Assembly (NCBI RefSeq): GCF_037325665.1
Contig: NC_090253.1
Coordinates: 15,822,158-15,886,157, forward strand
DNA length: 64,000 nucleotides
Origin: Littorina saxatilis
Taxonomy: Eukaryota; Mollusca; Gastropoda; Littorinimorpha; Littorinidae
Direction: 5' to 3'
Shown: positions 13,680 to 24,581 of the stretch, one piece after another
Layout of the letters: the number at the start of each line of letters is the position of its first letter
Position numbering within the stretch: position 1 is the stretch's first letter
Notes under the pieces: generated by a model
What the model saw: only the letters and a program-made list of their open reading frames with translations
Database searches by the model: none
Told to the model about the DNA's origin: nothing
Position numbers and translations under genes: made by a program

Positions 13680-13973
13680 TGGTGGTAAAGAGAGAAGGGG
13701 GCGTTGGCTGGAAGCAAGAAAACAGATGGCGGGTTGGCGTGAGGCATCACAGACGGCCGGAGCAGAGCATTCCGTGAACACCCACTCCCCCCCCCCCCCC
13801 TCCCTTGGACCAATTAACATATTGTCTTCATGTTTTGTACACTTTAATCGTCCGCAAAATGTTGATTTTTACGCGTAACTTACGCTTATTTGTGTTCATA
13901 ATGATGTAAACAGTCTTGTTCTCTGTGTCATATTTAAATAAATACATGTATCCATGCGCTGAACTAACAGAGC

Positions 13974-13997
13974 TTTTCTTCTCTTCTGTCTGTACAG
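13974..13997 (+). promoter_or_regulatory. Splice acceptor directly before the GPCR start codon
   Basis: A pyrimidine-rich tract ending CTTCTGTCTGTACAG is followed immediately by ATG. The frame upstream is closed by TAA at 13965. A 5' untranslated exon therefore probably lies further upstream and the whole coding region sits on this exon. Confidence 0.65.
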
Positions 13998-15587
13998 ATG
14001 TACTCGGACAAGACGGTGGAAGAGCAACAGAACATGACTATGGACGAATGGAACAGCTCCTTGAGCCACTGGGCCACCGGGGACGACGGGTTCCCCGAAT
14101 TACAGATCCCCCTCCACCACATTCCGTCCTCCAACGTCACACATCCTTGCGGCAAGGTCTTAACCGCCGCCGCTACGCAGAATGGCGGGGGGTGTTGGAC
14201 GGAAGAGCCGGAAACGGTGATGACGACAGCGGAAGTGACGATCCTGGCCACCATCTTGGTGACGGTGTTCACGTGCAGCGTGGTGGCCAACGCGCTGGTG
14301 TGCGTGGTGTTCTCCAAGCGTCGCTCGTCCCTGTCGCTGTCCAACTGCTTCCTGGCCAATCTGACTCTGTGTAACGTACTCTTTACTCTCCTGGTCATGC
14401 CCTTCGCCTTCGTTTCACTGGTGTCGCGGACCTGGCTGTTCGGCGCTGTCCTCTGCCAGTGTACGGGACTCGCCATCAACCTGCTGGTCAGTGCCAGCAT
14501 CTTCACGCTGGCCGTCATCTCGCTGGACCGCTACTGCGCCGTGGTCACGCCGCTACACTACACCATGCGTATGACGCGGCGCCGCTGCTGGGCCTTCATC
14601 GGGGGGATCTGGGTGGCTTCCGCGGTCGTGTCCTTCCCTCCCGTGGTGGGCTGGAACGGCTTCAAGTTCCACGTGAACAAGATGATCTGCACCGTGGACT
14701 GGGCCAGCCCCGACCCCGTGGATCGCTACTACACCCTGTTCCTTGTCAGCCTCAGCTTCGTGCTACCCCTAGTAGCCATGCTGTGGACTTACAGCTGCAT
14801 CTTCCGGGCCGCCAGAGACAATAGCGAGCGCACGCGACGCTCCAGCATCGTGCCTTCTGCAGGCGGTGGCGGAGGAGGAGGTGGGGGGAGTCTGTGCGGC
14901 GGTGGAGGGTGTGGTGACGGGGACTTGTCGCAGTCCACGCCCATCAACAAGCGGCGGCGGAGCTCCTCCGTGCCCATCATCCGGCGCCTGAGCCAGACCT
15001 CCCACCGCTCCTCCAGCCTGCTCCAGCGCCGCGAGGAGTGGAAGACGGCGGTCACCTCCTTCCTCATCCTCTTCTCCTTCATGCTGTGCTGGCTGCCCTA
15101 CTTCATCGTCATCTGCATCCGCTCCCTGGCGCCGGAGCTGCAGCTGCACCCCGTCATGTCCACCATATCCAGCGTGGCCGCCATGTTCGGCTGCGCGTGC
15201 AACCCGCTCGTCTACGTCTTCCGCAGCAAGGCCACGCGACAGGACCTCAAGGTCATCCTCACGCGCAGGCGCACCTTCCGCAACGAGACCGTGCACGGCT
15301 CCGCGGTGCGCAGGGGCGGGAGCATGCGCAGTGAGCGGGGCGAGGGTGGCGGCAGTGGAGGTGTGGGTGGAGGACAAGGGCGGGGCGGAGTGGTGGAGAG
15401 AGAGAAGGGGAGTGTGTTTTGGCACGAGGACATGTTCTCGCAGTTCGGGGAGTGCCACTCCATTCAGGAGGAGAGCAGCGAGCCTGCTGGCACGGATAAC
15501 GTCAGTTCCGGGACCACCACGCACAGCGGAAGTATCACGGCCACGCCAAGCAGTTTGAGGGCCTCGCCTTCTCTGCAACGGTGTTAG
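13998..15587 (+). CDS. Class A GPCR, GPR161/GPR101-like orphan receptor
   Basis: A 529-residue seven-helix receptor of the plasma membrane, coding region uninterrupted. The N-terminus (1-78) has three glycosylation sequons (N12, N19, N46). Helices: TM1 about 79-104 (N98), TM2 116-140, TM3 150-176 ending in DRY at 177-179, TM4 197-215 (W205), TM5 245-270 (P257), TM6 350-374 with CWLP at 364-367, TM7 386-408 with NPLVY at 402-406. C153 and C231 should form the conserved extracellular disulphide. The usual TM2 Asp (2.50) is Asn (N126), as I recall for vertebrate GPR161. Loop 3 (271-346) carries poly-Gly and Arg-Ser runs; the tail (409-529) is Gly/Ser-rich. The ligand is unknown. Membership of the rhodopsin class is firm; the subfamily is inferred from TM2-TM5 resemblance to GPR161 and GPR101. 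GC content is far above the neighbouring sequence. Confidence 0.93.
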   Translation: MYSDKTVEEQQNMTMDEWNSSLSHWATGDDGFPELQIPLHHIPSSNVTHPCGKVLTAAATQNGGGCWTEEPETVMTTAEVTILATILVTVFTCSVVANALVCVVFSKRRSSLSLSNCFLANLTLCNVLFTLLVMPFAFVSLVSRTWLFGAVLCQCTGLAINLLVSASIFTLAVISLDRYCAVVTPLHYTMRMTRRRCWAFIGGIWVASAVVSFPPVVGWNGFKFHVNKMICTVDWASPDPVDRYYTLFLVSLSFVLPLVAMLWTYSCIFRAARDNSERTRRSSIVPSAGGGGGGGGGSLCGGGGCGDGDLSQSTPINKRRRSSSVPIIRRLSQTSHRSSSLLQRREEWKTAVTSFLILFSFMLCWLPYFIVICIRSLAPELQLHPVMSTISSVAAMFGCACNPLVYVFRSKATRQDLKVILTRRRTFRNETVHGSAVRRGGSMRSERGEGGGSGGVGGGQGRGGVVEREKGSVFWHEDMFSQFGECHSIQEESSEPAGTDNVSSGTTTHSGSITATPSSLRASPSLQRC

Positions 15588-15606
15588 ATTGGGGCTATAT
15601 GCCAGC

Positions 15607-15638
<32 letters not shown>

Positions 15639-15639
15639 A
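15607..15639. repeat. C homopolymer
   Basis: A run of about 32 C just after the GPCR stop codon, in the presumed 3' untranslated region. Its length in any assembly is uncertain. Confidence 0.9.
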
Positions 15640-15956
15640 TTCTGAAAACTACAAAACAACACACAGTTTTCACTCTCAACAGACAAAATATGAGACAAAC
15701 TGCCTGCCAATTACTGTCTCTCTGCCTCTGCTTCCCTGCAAAACGTCACCAAAAAGTGGTCGAGCCAGTCTTCTTTACGTGGGCCGATAGTTCGTTCCTG
15801 TTCGCTCGCATGTTTCAGGATTACGCTCCTCTCCTTAATAGTCACCAAAAATCCCAATGAACACTGTATAAATCTGAAATTGACGATCCACTCTTCAGAT
15901 ATGTCGACTATAATGCCTTCTCCGTTTTCTTTCAGTTGTCATGGTTACGCTATCCA

Positions 15957-15962
15957 AATAAA
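15957..15962 (+). terminator. Candidate polyadenylation signal of the GPCR gene
   Basis: AATAAA lies about 370 bp after the GPCR stop codon. It is the first canonical signal I see in this region, but no transcript evidence is available. Confidence 0.4.
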
Positions 15963-16559
15963 GTAATCGTTTCAACAAAGACTGAGTGAACAAACAATGC
16001 GCGCTGGAAGTGACGTTTATTTCGTGAGGTTGTTGACTCTTGGTTGTGATAAAATGTATAACACTCAGTGATGCTGATTGACGTCATCAATATTATCATC
16101 GTCACAGTTATGATAAAGTTCCTCGTTCGGAAGAAACAATGCCTGTGAATTGACATCCTGATATAGCTATAATAACAAAAGTGCAATATTTTGACCCGGA
16201 ATTTGATACTCAGCAGATTGTTATAAGTATTTCTTGGAGCTCATTTTTGTGACTTGTGTATTTTGATGTGCATACTTTTGTGTATGTGCTACCTACCTCA
16301 TGTACTCAAAAGCTCAAGAGCTGTTCATTTAATTTTGGTTTCAACTTATTATTTATTTGTATATTTATTCATCTAAAGATTTAGGTGTTCAAATTTTTTT
16401 TTAACTGTTTTTGACCTCCACATTTTATATCGAGTGTTTGTGTTTCAGTATATACTATTTTACGCAAAATATACAAGTTCAGAAATGTAAACACACTCCT
16501 CCGAGTGTTTGAGTTCAACACAAGTCAGTGCATATCGTGGTGTGGACAGCGACCAAATA
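15963..16559. other. No gene recognised
   Basis: AT-rich sequence following the GPCR gene; nothing recognised. Confidence 0.4.
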
Positions 16560-16655
16560 GTGTGTGTGTGTGTGTGGGTGTGTGTGTGTGTGGGTGTGTG
16601 TATGTGTGTGTGTGTGTGTGTGTATGCGTGCGTGCGTGCGTGCGTGTGTGTGTGA
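16560..16655. repeat. (TG)n microsatellite
   Basis: TG repeats with GGTG and CGTG interruptions. Confidence 0.92.
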
Positions 16656-16727
16656 TAGAGAGAGGGAGAGAGAGGTTAGGTATGGGGGGCGTGTTGATAT
16701 GATAAAAACTTGATCACAAGAAGAAAA

Positions 16728-17592
16728 ACAAGTCGCGTAAGGCGAAAATACAATATTTAGTCAAGTAGCTGTCGAACTCACAGAATGAAACTGAACGCAA
16801 CGCAACGCAGCAAGACCGTATACTCGTAGCATCGTCACTCCACCGCCCGTGGCAAAGGCAGTGCACGTGGAATTGACAAGAAGAGCGGGGTATTCGTTGC
16901 GCTGAGAAGGATAGCACGCTTTTCTGTACCTCTCTTCGTTTTAACTTTCTGAGCGTGTTTTTAATCCAAACATATCATATGTATATATTTTTGGAATCAG
17001 GAACCGACAAGGAATAAGATGAAAGTGTTTTTAAATTGATTTCGAAAAAAAAATTTTGATAATAATTTTTATATATTTAATTTTCAGAGCTTGTTTTTAA
17101 TCCGAATATAACATATTTATATGTTTTTGGAATCAGCAAATGATGGAGAATAAGATAAACGTAAATTTGGATCGTTTTATAAATTTTTATTTTTTTTTTA
17201 CAATTTTTAGATTTTTAATGACCAAAGTCATTAATTAATTTTTAAGCCACCAAGCTGAAATGCAATACCGAACCCCGGGCTTCGTCGAAGAGTACTTGAC
17301 CAAAATTTCAACCAATTTGGTTGAAAAATGAGGGCGTGACAGTGCCGCCTCAACTTTCACGAAAAGCCGGATATGACGTCATCAAAGACATTTATCAAAA
17401 AAATGAAAAAAACGTATGGGGATTTCATACCCAGGAACTCTCATGTCGAATTTCATAAAGATCGGTCCAGTAGTTTAGTCTGAATCGCTCTACACACACA
17501 CACACACACACGCACAGACACACATACACCACGACCCTCGTTTCGATTCCCCCTCGATGTTAAAATATTTAGTCAAAACTTGACTAAATATA
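16728..17592 (+). mobile_element. Family A element, copy A1
   Basis: An 865-bp non-coding element. It starts ACAAGTCGCGTAAGGCGA, a short hairpin, followed by ATTTAGTCAAG at offset about 27. It ends in a palindrome built from ATTTAGTCAA and TTGACTAAAT, then ATA. The interior holds a CA tract, a TGACGTCA palindrome and GGACCGATCTTTATGAAATT-type sequence on the other strand. It abuts copy A2 directly in the same orientation. No transposase is encoded. Confidence 0.85.
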
Positions 17593-18430
17593 ACAAGTCG
17601 CGTAAGGCGAAAATACAATATTTAGTCAAGTAGCTGCCCTTTTTCAGCAAGACCGTATACTCGTAGCATCGTCAGTCCACCGCTCATGGCAAAGGCAGTG
17701 AAATTGACAAGAAGAGCGGGGTAGTAGTTGCGCTAAGAAGGATAGCACGCTTTTCTGTACCTCTCTTTGTTTTAACTTTCTGAGCGTGTTTTTAATCCAA
17801 ACATATCATATCTATATGTTTTTGGAATCAGGAACCGACAAGGAATAAGATGAAAGTGTTTTTAAATTGATTTGGACAATTTAATTTTGATAATAATTTT
17901 TATATATTTAATTTTCAGAGCTTGTTTTTAATCCGAATATAACATATTTATATGTTTTTGGAATCAGCAAATGATGGAGAATAAGATAAACGTAAATTGG
18001 GATCGTTTTATAAATTTTTAATTTTTTTTACAATTTTCCGATTTTTAATGACCAAAGTCATTAATTAATTTTTAAGCCACCAAGCTGAAATGCAATACCG
18101 AACCCCGGGCTTCGTCGAAGATTACTTGACCAAAATTTCAACCAATTTGGTTGAAAAATGAGGGCGTGACAGTGCCGCCTCAACTTTCACGAAAACCCGG
18201 ATATGACGTCATCAAAGACATTTATCAAAAAAATGAAAAAAACGTTCGGGGATTTCATACCCAGGAACTCTCATGTCAAATTTCATAAAGATCGGTCCAG
18301 TAGTTTAGTCTGAATCGCTCTACACACACACACACACACACGCACGCACACACATACGCACATACACCACGACCCTCGTTTCGATTCCCCCTCGATGTTA
18401 AAATATTTAGTCAAAACTTGACTAAATATA
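17593..18430 (+). mobile_element. Family A element, copy A2
   Basis: Same structure and orientation as A1. It begins at the base after the A1 end, so A1 and A2 form a head-to-tail tandem, and it ends CTTGACTAAATATA before unrelated sequence. A1 and A2 differ at many scattered sites, so the tandem is not very recent or the two inserted independently. Confidence 0.85.
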
Positions 18431-19340
18431 AAAAGCTGACGTCTTTCTGCGTGTTCCGGATTAGATGATTGTGAGCTACGTTTTCATTTTATCTTCATAT
18501 GTCAGATTGGTACTTTTGTTTCAATGAACGAATACCGCAAATAGCTCTGTCGGGTTTTAGGGGGTGTGAGCGACGTAATAACCCTTGTTATTCCTTGCGT
18601 TTCCATAGAAACACTTAGGCAAGCTGCACGTTGTATTGTAGGCTTTCCTCGGTGTTTCTGTGGAATCAAGGGAAAGCAACTCTTCCACACCCATAAAACG
18701 TCTATTGTATGTGCTTATTTTTTATCATATATATTTTTCCGTTGTATTCTTATGTCATTCTCTCACTTCAAAAGTATAAGAATGATAAATATCGATGCAT
18801 GCTCAATGTTGTGATATATTTGTGTATCATGAACATACATTTTTTCTAACATAATCTGCATTACAGATTTTTTTTTACCGGTCGTATATAATATTATACA
18901 TATTTGAAAACTTGATAAATTTGGATACTTCTGTCGCAAAGTGTTGTCACTTTGGTAGTGGAACTGAGCAAGATGAAATCATCTTTTGTTTCATCTCCAG
19001 AACGGATGAATAGTGGATTTTTTGTCCACCATATCTTAAAGACACAGTGCTTGACGTGTACACGATGTGGCCGCCTCCCCTGCCAGGCTTTTACATGGGT
19101 TAAGAGCATTCCTACACTTGGATACATACCAAAAATGAACAGCCTCTGTGCTTCCTATGCAGTCGGACTTTGTATGATTAATTGCTTAATTGACATCGAA
19201 GTCAATCTGCAAAACTAATTCAGACTTCACAAATTTCCCACTTTTCCACGGAAAGCAGCCATAGTGTTGATTTTTGGTATGTGAAGAACGATCTTATCTC
19301 ATGATAAAGACTACAGTAGATCTGAGATGGTGAGCCGCGC
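18431..19340. other. No gene recognised
   Basis: Unique-looking spacer between family A copies and the tandem duplication. Short open frames at 18502-18690 (minus), 18566-18814 and 18952-19218 (plus) lack domains. Confidence 0.4.
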
Positions 19341-19599
19341 TGTTTTCGCGGGAAGTACTGTGCCTTTAATCGCCTCGATCAAACTTTGTCTTGAAAGTGA
19401 ATATATTTTTATATTGGATGATCAGTAACGTTGTCATGAAGGAGCATGAGGGTGTAAGAAAAAGTCGTTGGAAGCTTCAACAAATAAACATCAACTGTAC
19501 GCATCTGTTGCTTATGTGTTACCAGTTTATTGGTTTGTTTGCTGATTGAAGCGAATGCTTGAGAGCGTCTTTGTGCACGAACGTACCGAAAACAACATG

Positions 19600-19982
19600 T
19601 GTGTGTGTGTGTGTGCGTGTGTGTGTCAATGTGTGTGCGTGTGCGTAAGTACACAGACAAAAGGCACACCCACACCCACTCCCACACACATGGTGCACAC
19701 ATACACTGACACACGCACGCACACACACACACACACTTTGCGTATATACACACACATACACATGGCATGCAAACGCACACGCACTCACACACACATGGCG
19801 CGCGCACACACACACACACATACATAGCGCACACACATACACATCCATGACATGCAAACGCACACACACACTCACACGGTGCACACACACACATACACTC
19901 ACACACACACATATTCACACACACACACACATACATTCACACACACACACACTCACTCACTCTCACACACACACACACAAGT
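19600..19982. repeat. (TG)n/(CA)n microsatellite cluster of unit 1
   Basis: Degenerate TG then CA repeats containing recurrent CATGGCATGCAAACGCACAC-like blocks. The same cluster recurs at about 39251-39650 and 56587-56952 with different lengths. Confidence 0.92.
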
Positions 19983-20064
19983 AAAGAGAGAGAGAGCGCG
20001 AAGGGAAATATCAGATATTGTCTTTCATTTGCAAGGGTATTGATATAATACATGGTTTTTTCAA

Positions 20065-20931
20065 TTAGTCAAGTTTTGACTAAATGTTTTAACGTAGAGG
20101 GGGGGAAAAGAGACGAGGGTCGTGGTGTATGTGTGTGTGTGTGTGTCTGTCTGTGTGTCTGTCTGTGTGTGTGTGTGCAGAGCGATTCAGACTAAACTAC
20201 TGGACCGATCTTTATGAAATTTGACATGAGAGTTCCTGGGATTGATATCCCCGAACTTTTTTTTCGTGTTTTCGATAAATGTCTTCGATGACGTCATATC
20301 CGGCTTTTCGTGAAAGTTGAGGCGGCACTGTCACGCTCTCATTTTTCAACCAAATTGGTTGAAATTTTGGTCAAGTAATTTTCGACGAAGCCCGGACTTT
20401 GGTATTGCATTTCAGCTTGGTGGCTTAAAAATTAATTAATGACTTTGGTCATTAAAAATCTGAAAATTGTAAAAAAAAAAAATTATAAAACGATCCAAAT
20501 TTACGTTCATCTTATTCTCCATCATTTGCTGATTCCATAAACATATAAATATGTTATATTTGGATTAAAAACAAGCTCTGAAAATTAAATATATAAAAAT
20601 TATTATCAAAATTAATTTGTCGAAATCAATTTAAAAACACTTTCACTTTATTCCTTGTCGGTTCCTGATTCCAAAAACATATAGATATGATATGTTTGGA
20701 TTAAAAACACGCTCAGAAAGTTAAAACGAAGAGAGGTACAGAAAAGTGTGCTATCATTCTCAGCGCAACTGCTACCCCGCTCTTCTTGTCAATTTCACTG
20801 CCTTTGCCGTGAGCAGTGGACTGACGATGCTACGAGTATACGGTCTTGCTGCGTTGCATTGCGTTCAGTTTCATTCTGTGAGTTCGACAGCTACTTGACT
20901 AAATGTTGTATTTTCGCCTTACGCGACTTGT
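20065..20931 (-). mobile_element. Family A element, copy A3
   Basis: Minus-orientation copy: on the plus strand it starts with TTAGTCAAGTTTTGACTAAA and ends CTTACGCGACTTGT. It contains TGACGTCA near 20290. First of three adjacent minus-strand copies in the cluster unique to unit 1. Confidence 0.85.
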
Positions 20932-20933
20932 TT

Positions 20934-21328
20934 TACATTCAGTCAAGTTTTGACTAAATGTTTTAACATAGAGGGGGAATCGAAACGAGGGTCGTAGTGT
21001 ATGTGTGTATGTATGTGTGTGCGTGCGTGCGTGTAGAGCGATTCAGACCAAACTACTGGACCGATCTTCATGAAATTTGACATGAGAGTTCCTGGGATTG
21101 ATATCCCCGAACGTTTTTTTCTTTTTTTCGATAAATGTCTTTGATGACGTCATATCCGGCTTTTCGTGAAAGTTGAGGCGGCACTGTCACGCTCTTATTT
21201 TTCAACCAAATTGGTTGAAATTTTGGTCAAGTAGTCTTCGACGAAGCCCGGACTTCGGTATTGCATTTCAGCGTGGTGGCTTAAAAATTAATTAATGACT
21301 TTGGTCATTAAAAATCTGAAAATTGTAA
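20934..21328 (-). mobile_element. Family A element, copy A4, first part
   Basis: 3'-end half of a minus-orientation copy, interrupted within its A-rich tract by copy A5. The remainder continues at 22212-22681. Confidence 0.82.
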
Positions 21329-22063
21329 ACAAGTCGCGTAAGGCGAAAATACAATATTTAGTCAAGTAGCTGTCGAACTCACAGAATGAAACGCAATGCC
21401 ATTTTACTCGTAGCATCGTCAGGCCACCGCTCATGGCAAAGGCAGTGAAATTGACAAGAAGAGCGGGGTAGTAGTTGCGCTAAGAAGGATAGCACGCTTT
21501 TCTGTACCTCTCTTTGTTTTAACTTTCTGAGCGTGTTTTTAATCCAAACATATCATATCTATATGTTTTTGGAATCAGGAACCGACAAGGAATAAGATGA
21601 AAGTGTTTTTAAATTGATTTGGACAATTTAATTTTGATAATAATTTTTATATATTTAATTTTCAGAGCTTGTTTTTAATCCGAATATAACATATTTATAT
21701 GTTTTTGGAATCAGCAAATGATGGAGAATAAAATAAACGTAAATGTGGATCGTTTTATACATTTTTATTTTTTTTTACAATTTTCCGATTTTTAATGACC
21801 AAAGTCATAAATTAATTTTTAAGCCACCACGCTGAGATGCAATACCGAAGTCCGGGCTTCGTCGAAGATTACTTGACCAAAATTTCAACCAATTTGGTTG
21901 AAAAATGAGGGCGTGACAGTGCCGCCTCAACTTTCACGAAAAGCCGGATATGACGTCATCAAAGACATTTATCAAAAAAATGAAAAAAACGTTCGGGGAT
22001 TTCATACCCAGGAACTCTCATGTCAAATTTCATAAAGATCGGTCCAGTAGTTTAGTCTGAATC

Positions 22064-22122
<59 letters not shown>

Positions 22123-22211
22123 GCACAGACAGACAGACACACATACACCACGACCCTCGTGACGATTCCCCCTCGATGTTAAAATATTTAGTCAAAACTT
22201 GACTAAATATA
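21329..22211 (+). mobile_element. Family A element, copy A5, nested in A4
   Basis: Plus-orientation copy with both ends (ACAAGTCGCG to CTTGACTAAATATA) inserted in the poly-A stretch of A4. Left flank ATTGTAA and right flank AAAAAAAAAACAAAC fit insertion between A and A without a clear target duplication. It has a long CA tract near its 3' end. Confidence 0.85.
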
Positions 22212-22681
22212 AAAAAAAAACAAACATTATAAAACGATCCAAATTTACGTTTATCTTATTCTCCATCATTTTCTGATTCCAAAAATATATAAATATGTTA
22301 TATTTGGATTAAAAACAAGCTCTGAAAATTAAAAATATAAAAATTATTATCAAAATTAAATTTTCGAAATCAATTTAAAAACACGTTCATCTTATTCCTT
22401 GTCGGTTCCTGATTCCAAAAACATATAGATATGATATGTTTGGATTAAAAACACGCTCAGAAAGTTAAAACAAACAGAAGTACAGAAAAGCGTGCTATCC
22501 TTCTCAGCGCAACTACTAAACCGCTCTTCTTGTCAATTTCACTGCCTTTGCCATGAGCATGAGTGGTGGACTGACGATGCTACGAGTATACGGTCTTGCT
22601 GCGTTGCATTGCGTTCAGTTTCATTCTGTGAGTTCGACAGGTACTTGACTAAATGTTATATTTTCGCCTTACGCGACTTGT
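22212..22681 (-). mobile_element. Family A element, copy A4, second part
   Basis: Continuation of copy A4 after the nested insertion, ending CTTACGCGACTTGT. Confidence 0.82.
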
Positions 22682-23397
22682 TTACATTTTAGTCAAGTTT
22701 TGAGACGAGGGTGTGGTGTATGTGTGTGTGTGTGTGCGTGTAGAGCGATTCAGAGTAAACTACTGGACCGATCTTTATGAAATTTTACATAAGAGTTCCT
22801 GGGTATGATATCCTTCGATGTTTTTTTCATTTTTTTTTATAAATGTCTATGATGACGTCATATCCGGCTTTTCGTGAAAGTTGAGGCGGCACTGTCACGC
22901 TCTCATTTTTCAACCAAATTGGTTGAAATTTTGGTCAAGTAATCTTCGACGAAGCCCGGACTTTGGTATTGCATTTCAGCTTGAAGGCTTAAAATTTAAT
23001 TAATGAGTTTGCTCATTAAAGTTGTGATTAAAATCGATTTTTCGCAAATAGATTTAAAATTGATTGCATCGTATTCTTCATCACATTCTGAATCTAAACA
23101 TATATACATATACATATAAATAGATTAATTAGTCTTACGATTAAAATTTAACAAATCGATCCAAAAATGATGTCATCTTAATCGTGATCATTTCCTGATT
23201 CCAAAAACATATAGATATGATAGGTTGTATTCAAAACAAGCTCAGAAAGTTAACAAGAATACAGAAAAGCGCGCTTTCCTGGTTTGCACAATACGCCACC
23301 GCGCTAATCTGGCGTGTCAATATCACTACGTTTTGCACGTGGAAGGTGAGCGATTTCCTTCACGCGGGCATTGACGAAGCTGTACTGTCTTGGTAAA
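22682..23397 (-). mobile_element. Family A element, copy A6, diverged, first part
   Basis: A more diverged minus-orientation copy. It lacks the TTTTAACGTAGAGGGG stretch near its terminus but keeps the GGACCGATC and TGACGTCA sites. It is interrupted by a family B element; its other end is at 24159-24229. Confidence 0.75.
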
Positions 23398-24158
23398 ACA
23401 AGAAGGGCAAAGCCCATACGACTCACATGCTTTACACATTTTTCCTACCAAAATACATGTGACCTTGACCCAAGGTCAAGGTCATCCAAGGTCATGCAAC
23501 ACAAAGCTGTTAATTCAAGACATAGGAAGTACAATGGTGCTTATTGGCTCTTTCTACCATGAGATATGGTCACTTTTAGTGGTTCACTACCTTATTTTGG
23601 TCACATTTCATAAGGGTCAAAGTGACCTTGACCTTGATCATATGTGACCAAATGTGTCTCATGATGAAAGCATAACATGTGCCCCACATAATTTTTAAGT
23701 TTGAAACAGTTATCTTCCATAGTTCAGGGTCAAGGTCACTTCAAAATATGTATACAATCCAACTTTGAAGAGCTCCTGTGACCTTGACCTTGAAGCAAGG
23801 TAAACCAAACTGGTATCAAAAGATGGGGCTTACTTTGCCCTATATATCATATATAGGTGAGGTATTGAATCTCAAAAACTTCAGAGAAAATGGGAAAAAT
23901 ATGAAAAATAGCTGTTTTTTAGGCAACATTTATGGCCCCTGCGACCTTGACCTTGAAGCAAGGTCAAGATGCTATGTATGTTTTTTGGGGCCTTGTCATC
24001 ATACACCATCTTGCCAAATTTGGTACTGATAGACTGAATAGTGTCCAAGAAATATCCAACGTTAAAGTTTTCCGGACGGACGGACGTCCGGACGGACGGA
24101 CGGACGACTCGGGTGAGTACATAGACTCACTTTTGCTTCGCATGTGAGTCAAAAAATA
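23398..24158 (+). mobile_element. Family B element (TGACCTTGACC type), nested in A6
   Basis: About 760 bp with no protein. It starts ACAAGAAGGGCAAAGCCC (hairpin GGGCAAAGCCC), then GACTCACATGC. It ends with the inverse GCATGTGAGTC followed by AAAAAATA. The interior has at least six TGACCTTGA/TCAAGGTCA motifs and a run of GGAC repeats near 24073-24105. The terminal plan parallels families A and C, although the sequences are unrelated. Confidence 0.78.
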
Positions 24159-24229
24159 CAGTGGTTCAGTTTCATCCCGTGAGTTCGACAGCTTGACTGA
24201 ATGTAGTAATTTCGCCTTACGCGACTTGT
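24159..24229 (-). mobile_element. Family A element, copy A6, second part
   Basis: Terminal 71 bp of copy A6, ending CTTACGCGACTTGT. After it the host sequence resumes exactly where it left off at 20064, as shown by the uninterrupted versions near 39737 and 57047. Confidence 0.78.
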
Positions 24230-24292
24230 TTATAATCAGCATTCGTACATGAGGGAAACATCCAACCACGATAAAACAAACATCACAAAAAC

Positions 24293-24378
24293 TTTCTTTC
24301 TGTCTTTCTTTATTTGGTGTTTAACGTCGTTTTCAACCATTCAAGGTTATATCGCGACAGGGAAAGGGGGGAGATGGG
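24293..24378 (-). mobile_element. 5'-truncated retroposon fragment, 86 bp
   Basis: Same 3' end as the element at 6543-6907 (TTTATTTGGTGTTTAACGTC on the plus strand). It is flanked by the 11-bp repeat ATCACAAAAAC at 24282-24292 and 24379-24389. Unit 2 has the empty site near 39780, so it inserted after the units separated. Confidence 0.85.
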
Positions 24379-24415
24379 ATCACAAAAACCTAATGGTAAC
24401 AAGTAACTCATTATA

Positions 24416-24579
24416 CAGTGGAACCCCCTATTGAGACCCCCCCATTCCTCCCTTTTAAGACCTTGTTTCTCAGACTTTCTGTTCATATCCTTTGTAAATG
24501 TACCCCCATTTTAAAACTCCATCCTTTTTAAGACCTGATTTTCTTACATTTTTGGAGGTCTTAAAAGGGGGTTCCACTG
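24416..24579. mobile_element. Tc1/mariner-type MITE, unit 1 copy
   Basis: 164 bp bounded by CAGTGGAACCCCC and its inverse GGGGGTTCCACTG, flanked by TA on both sides. CAGT...ACTG ends with TA duplication fit the Tc1/mariner superfamily. Non-coding. Orthologous copies are at 39817-39990 and 58687-58860. Confidence 0.85.
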
Positions 24580-24581
24580 TA

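Noticed and set aside
14769-15710. 313-codon antisense frame over the GPCR gene
   Set aside because: High-GC coding sequence leaves long antisense frames. The plus-strand frame has all receptor motifs.
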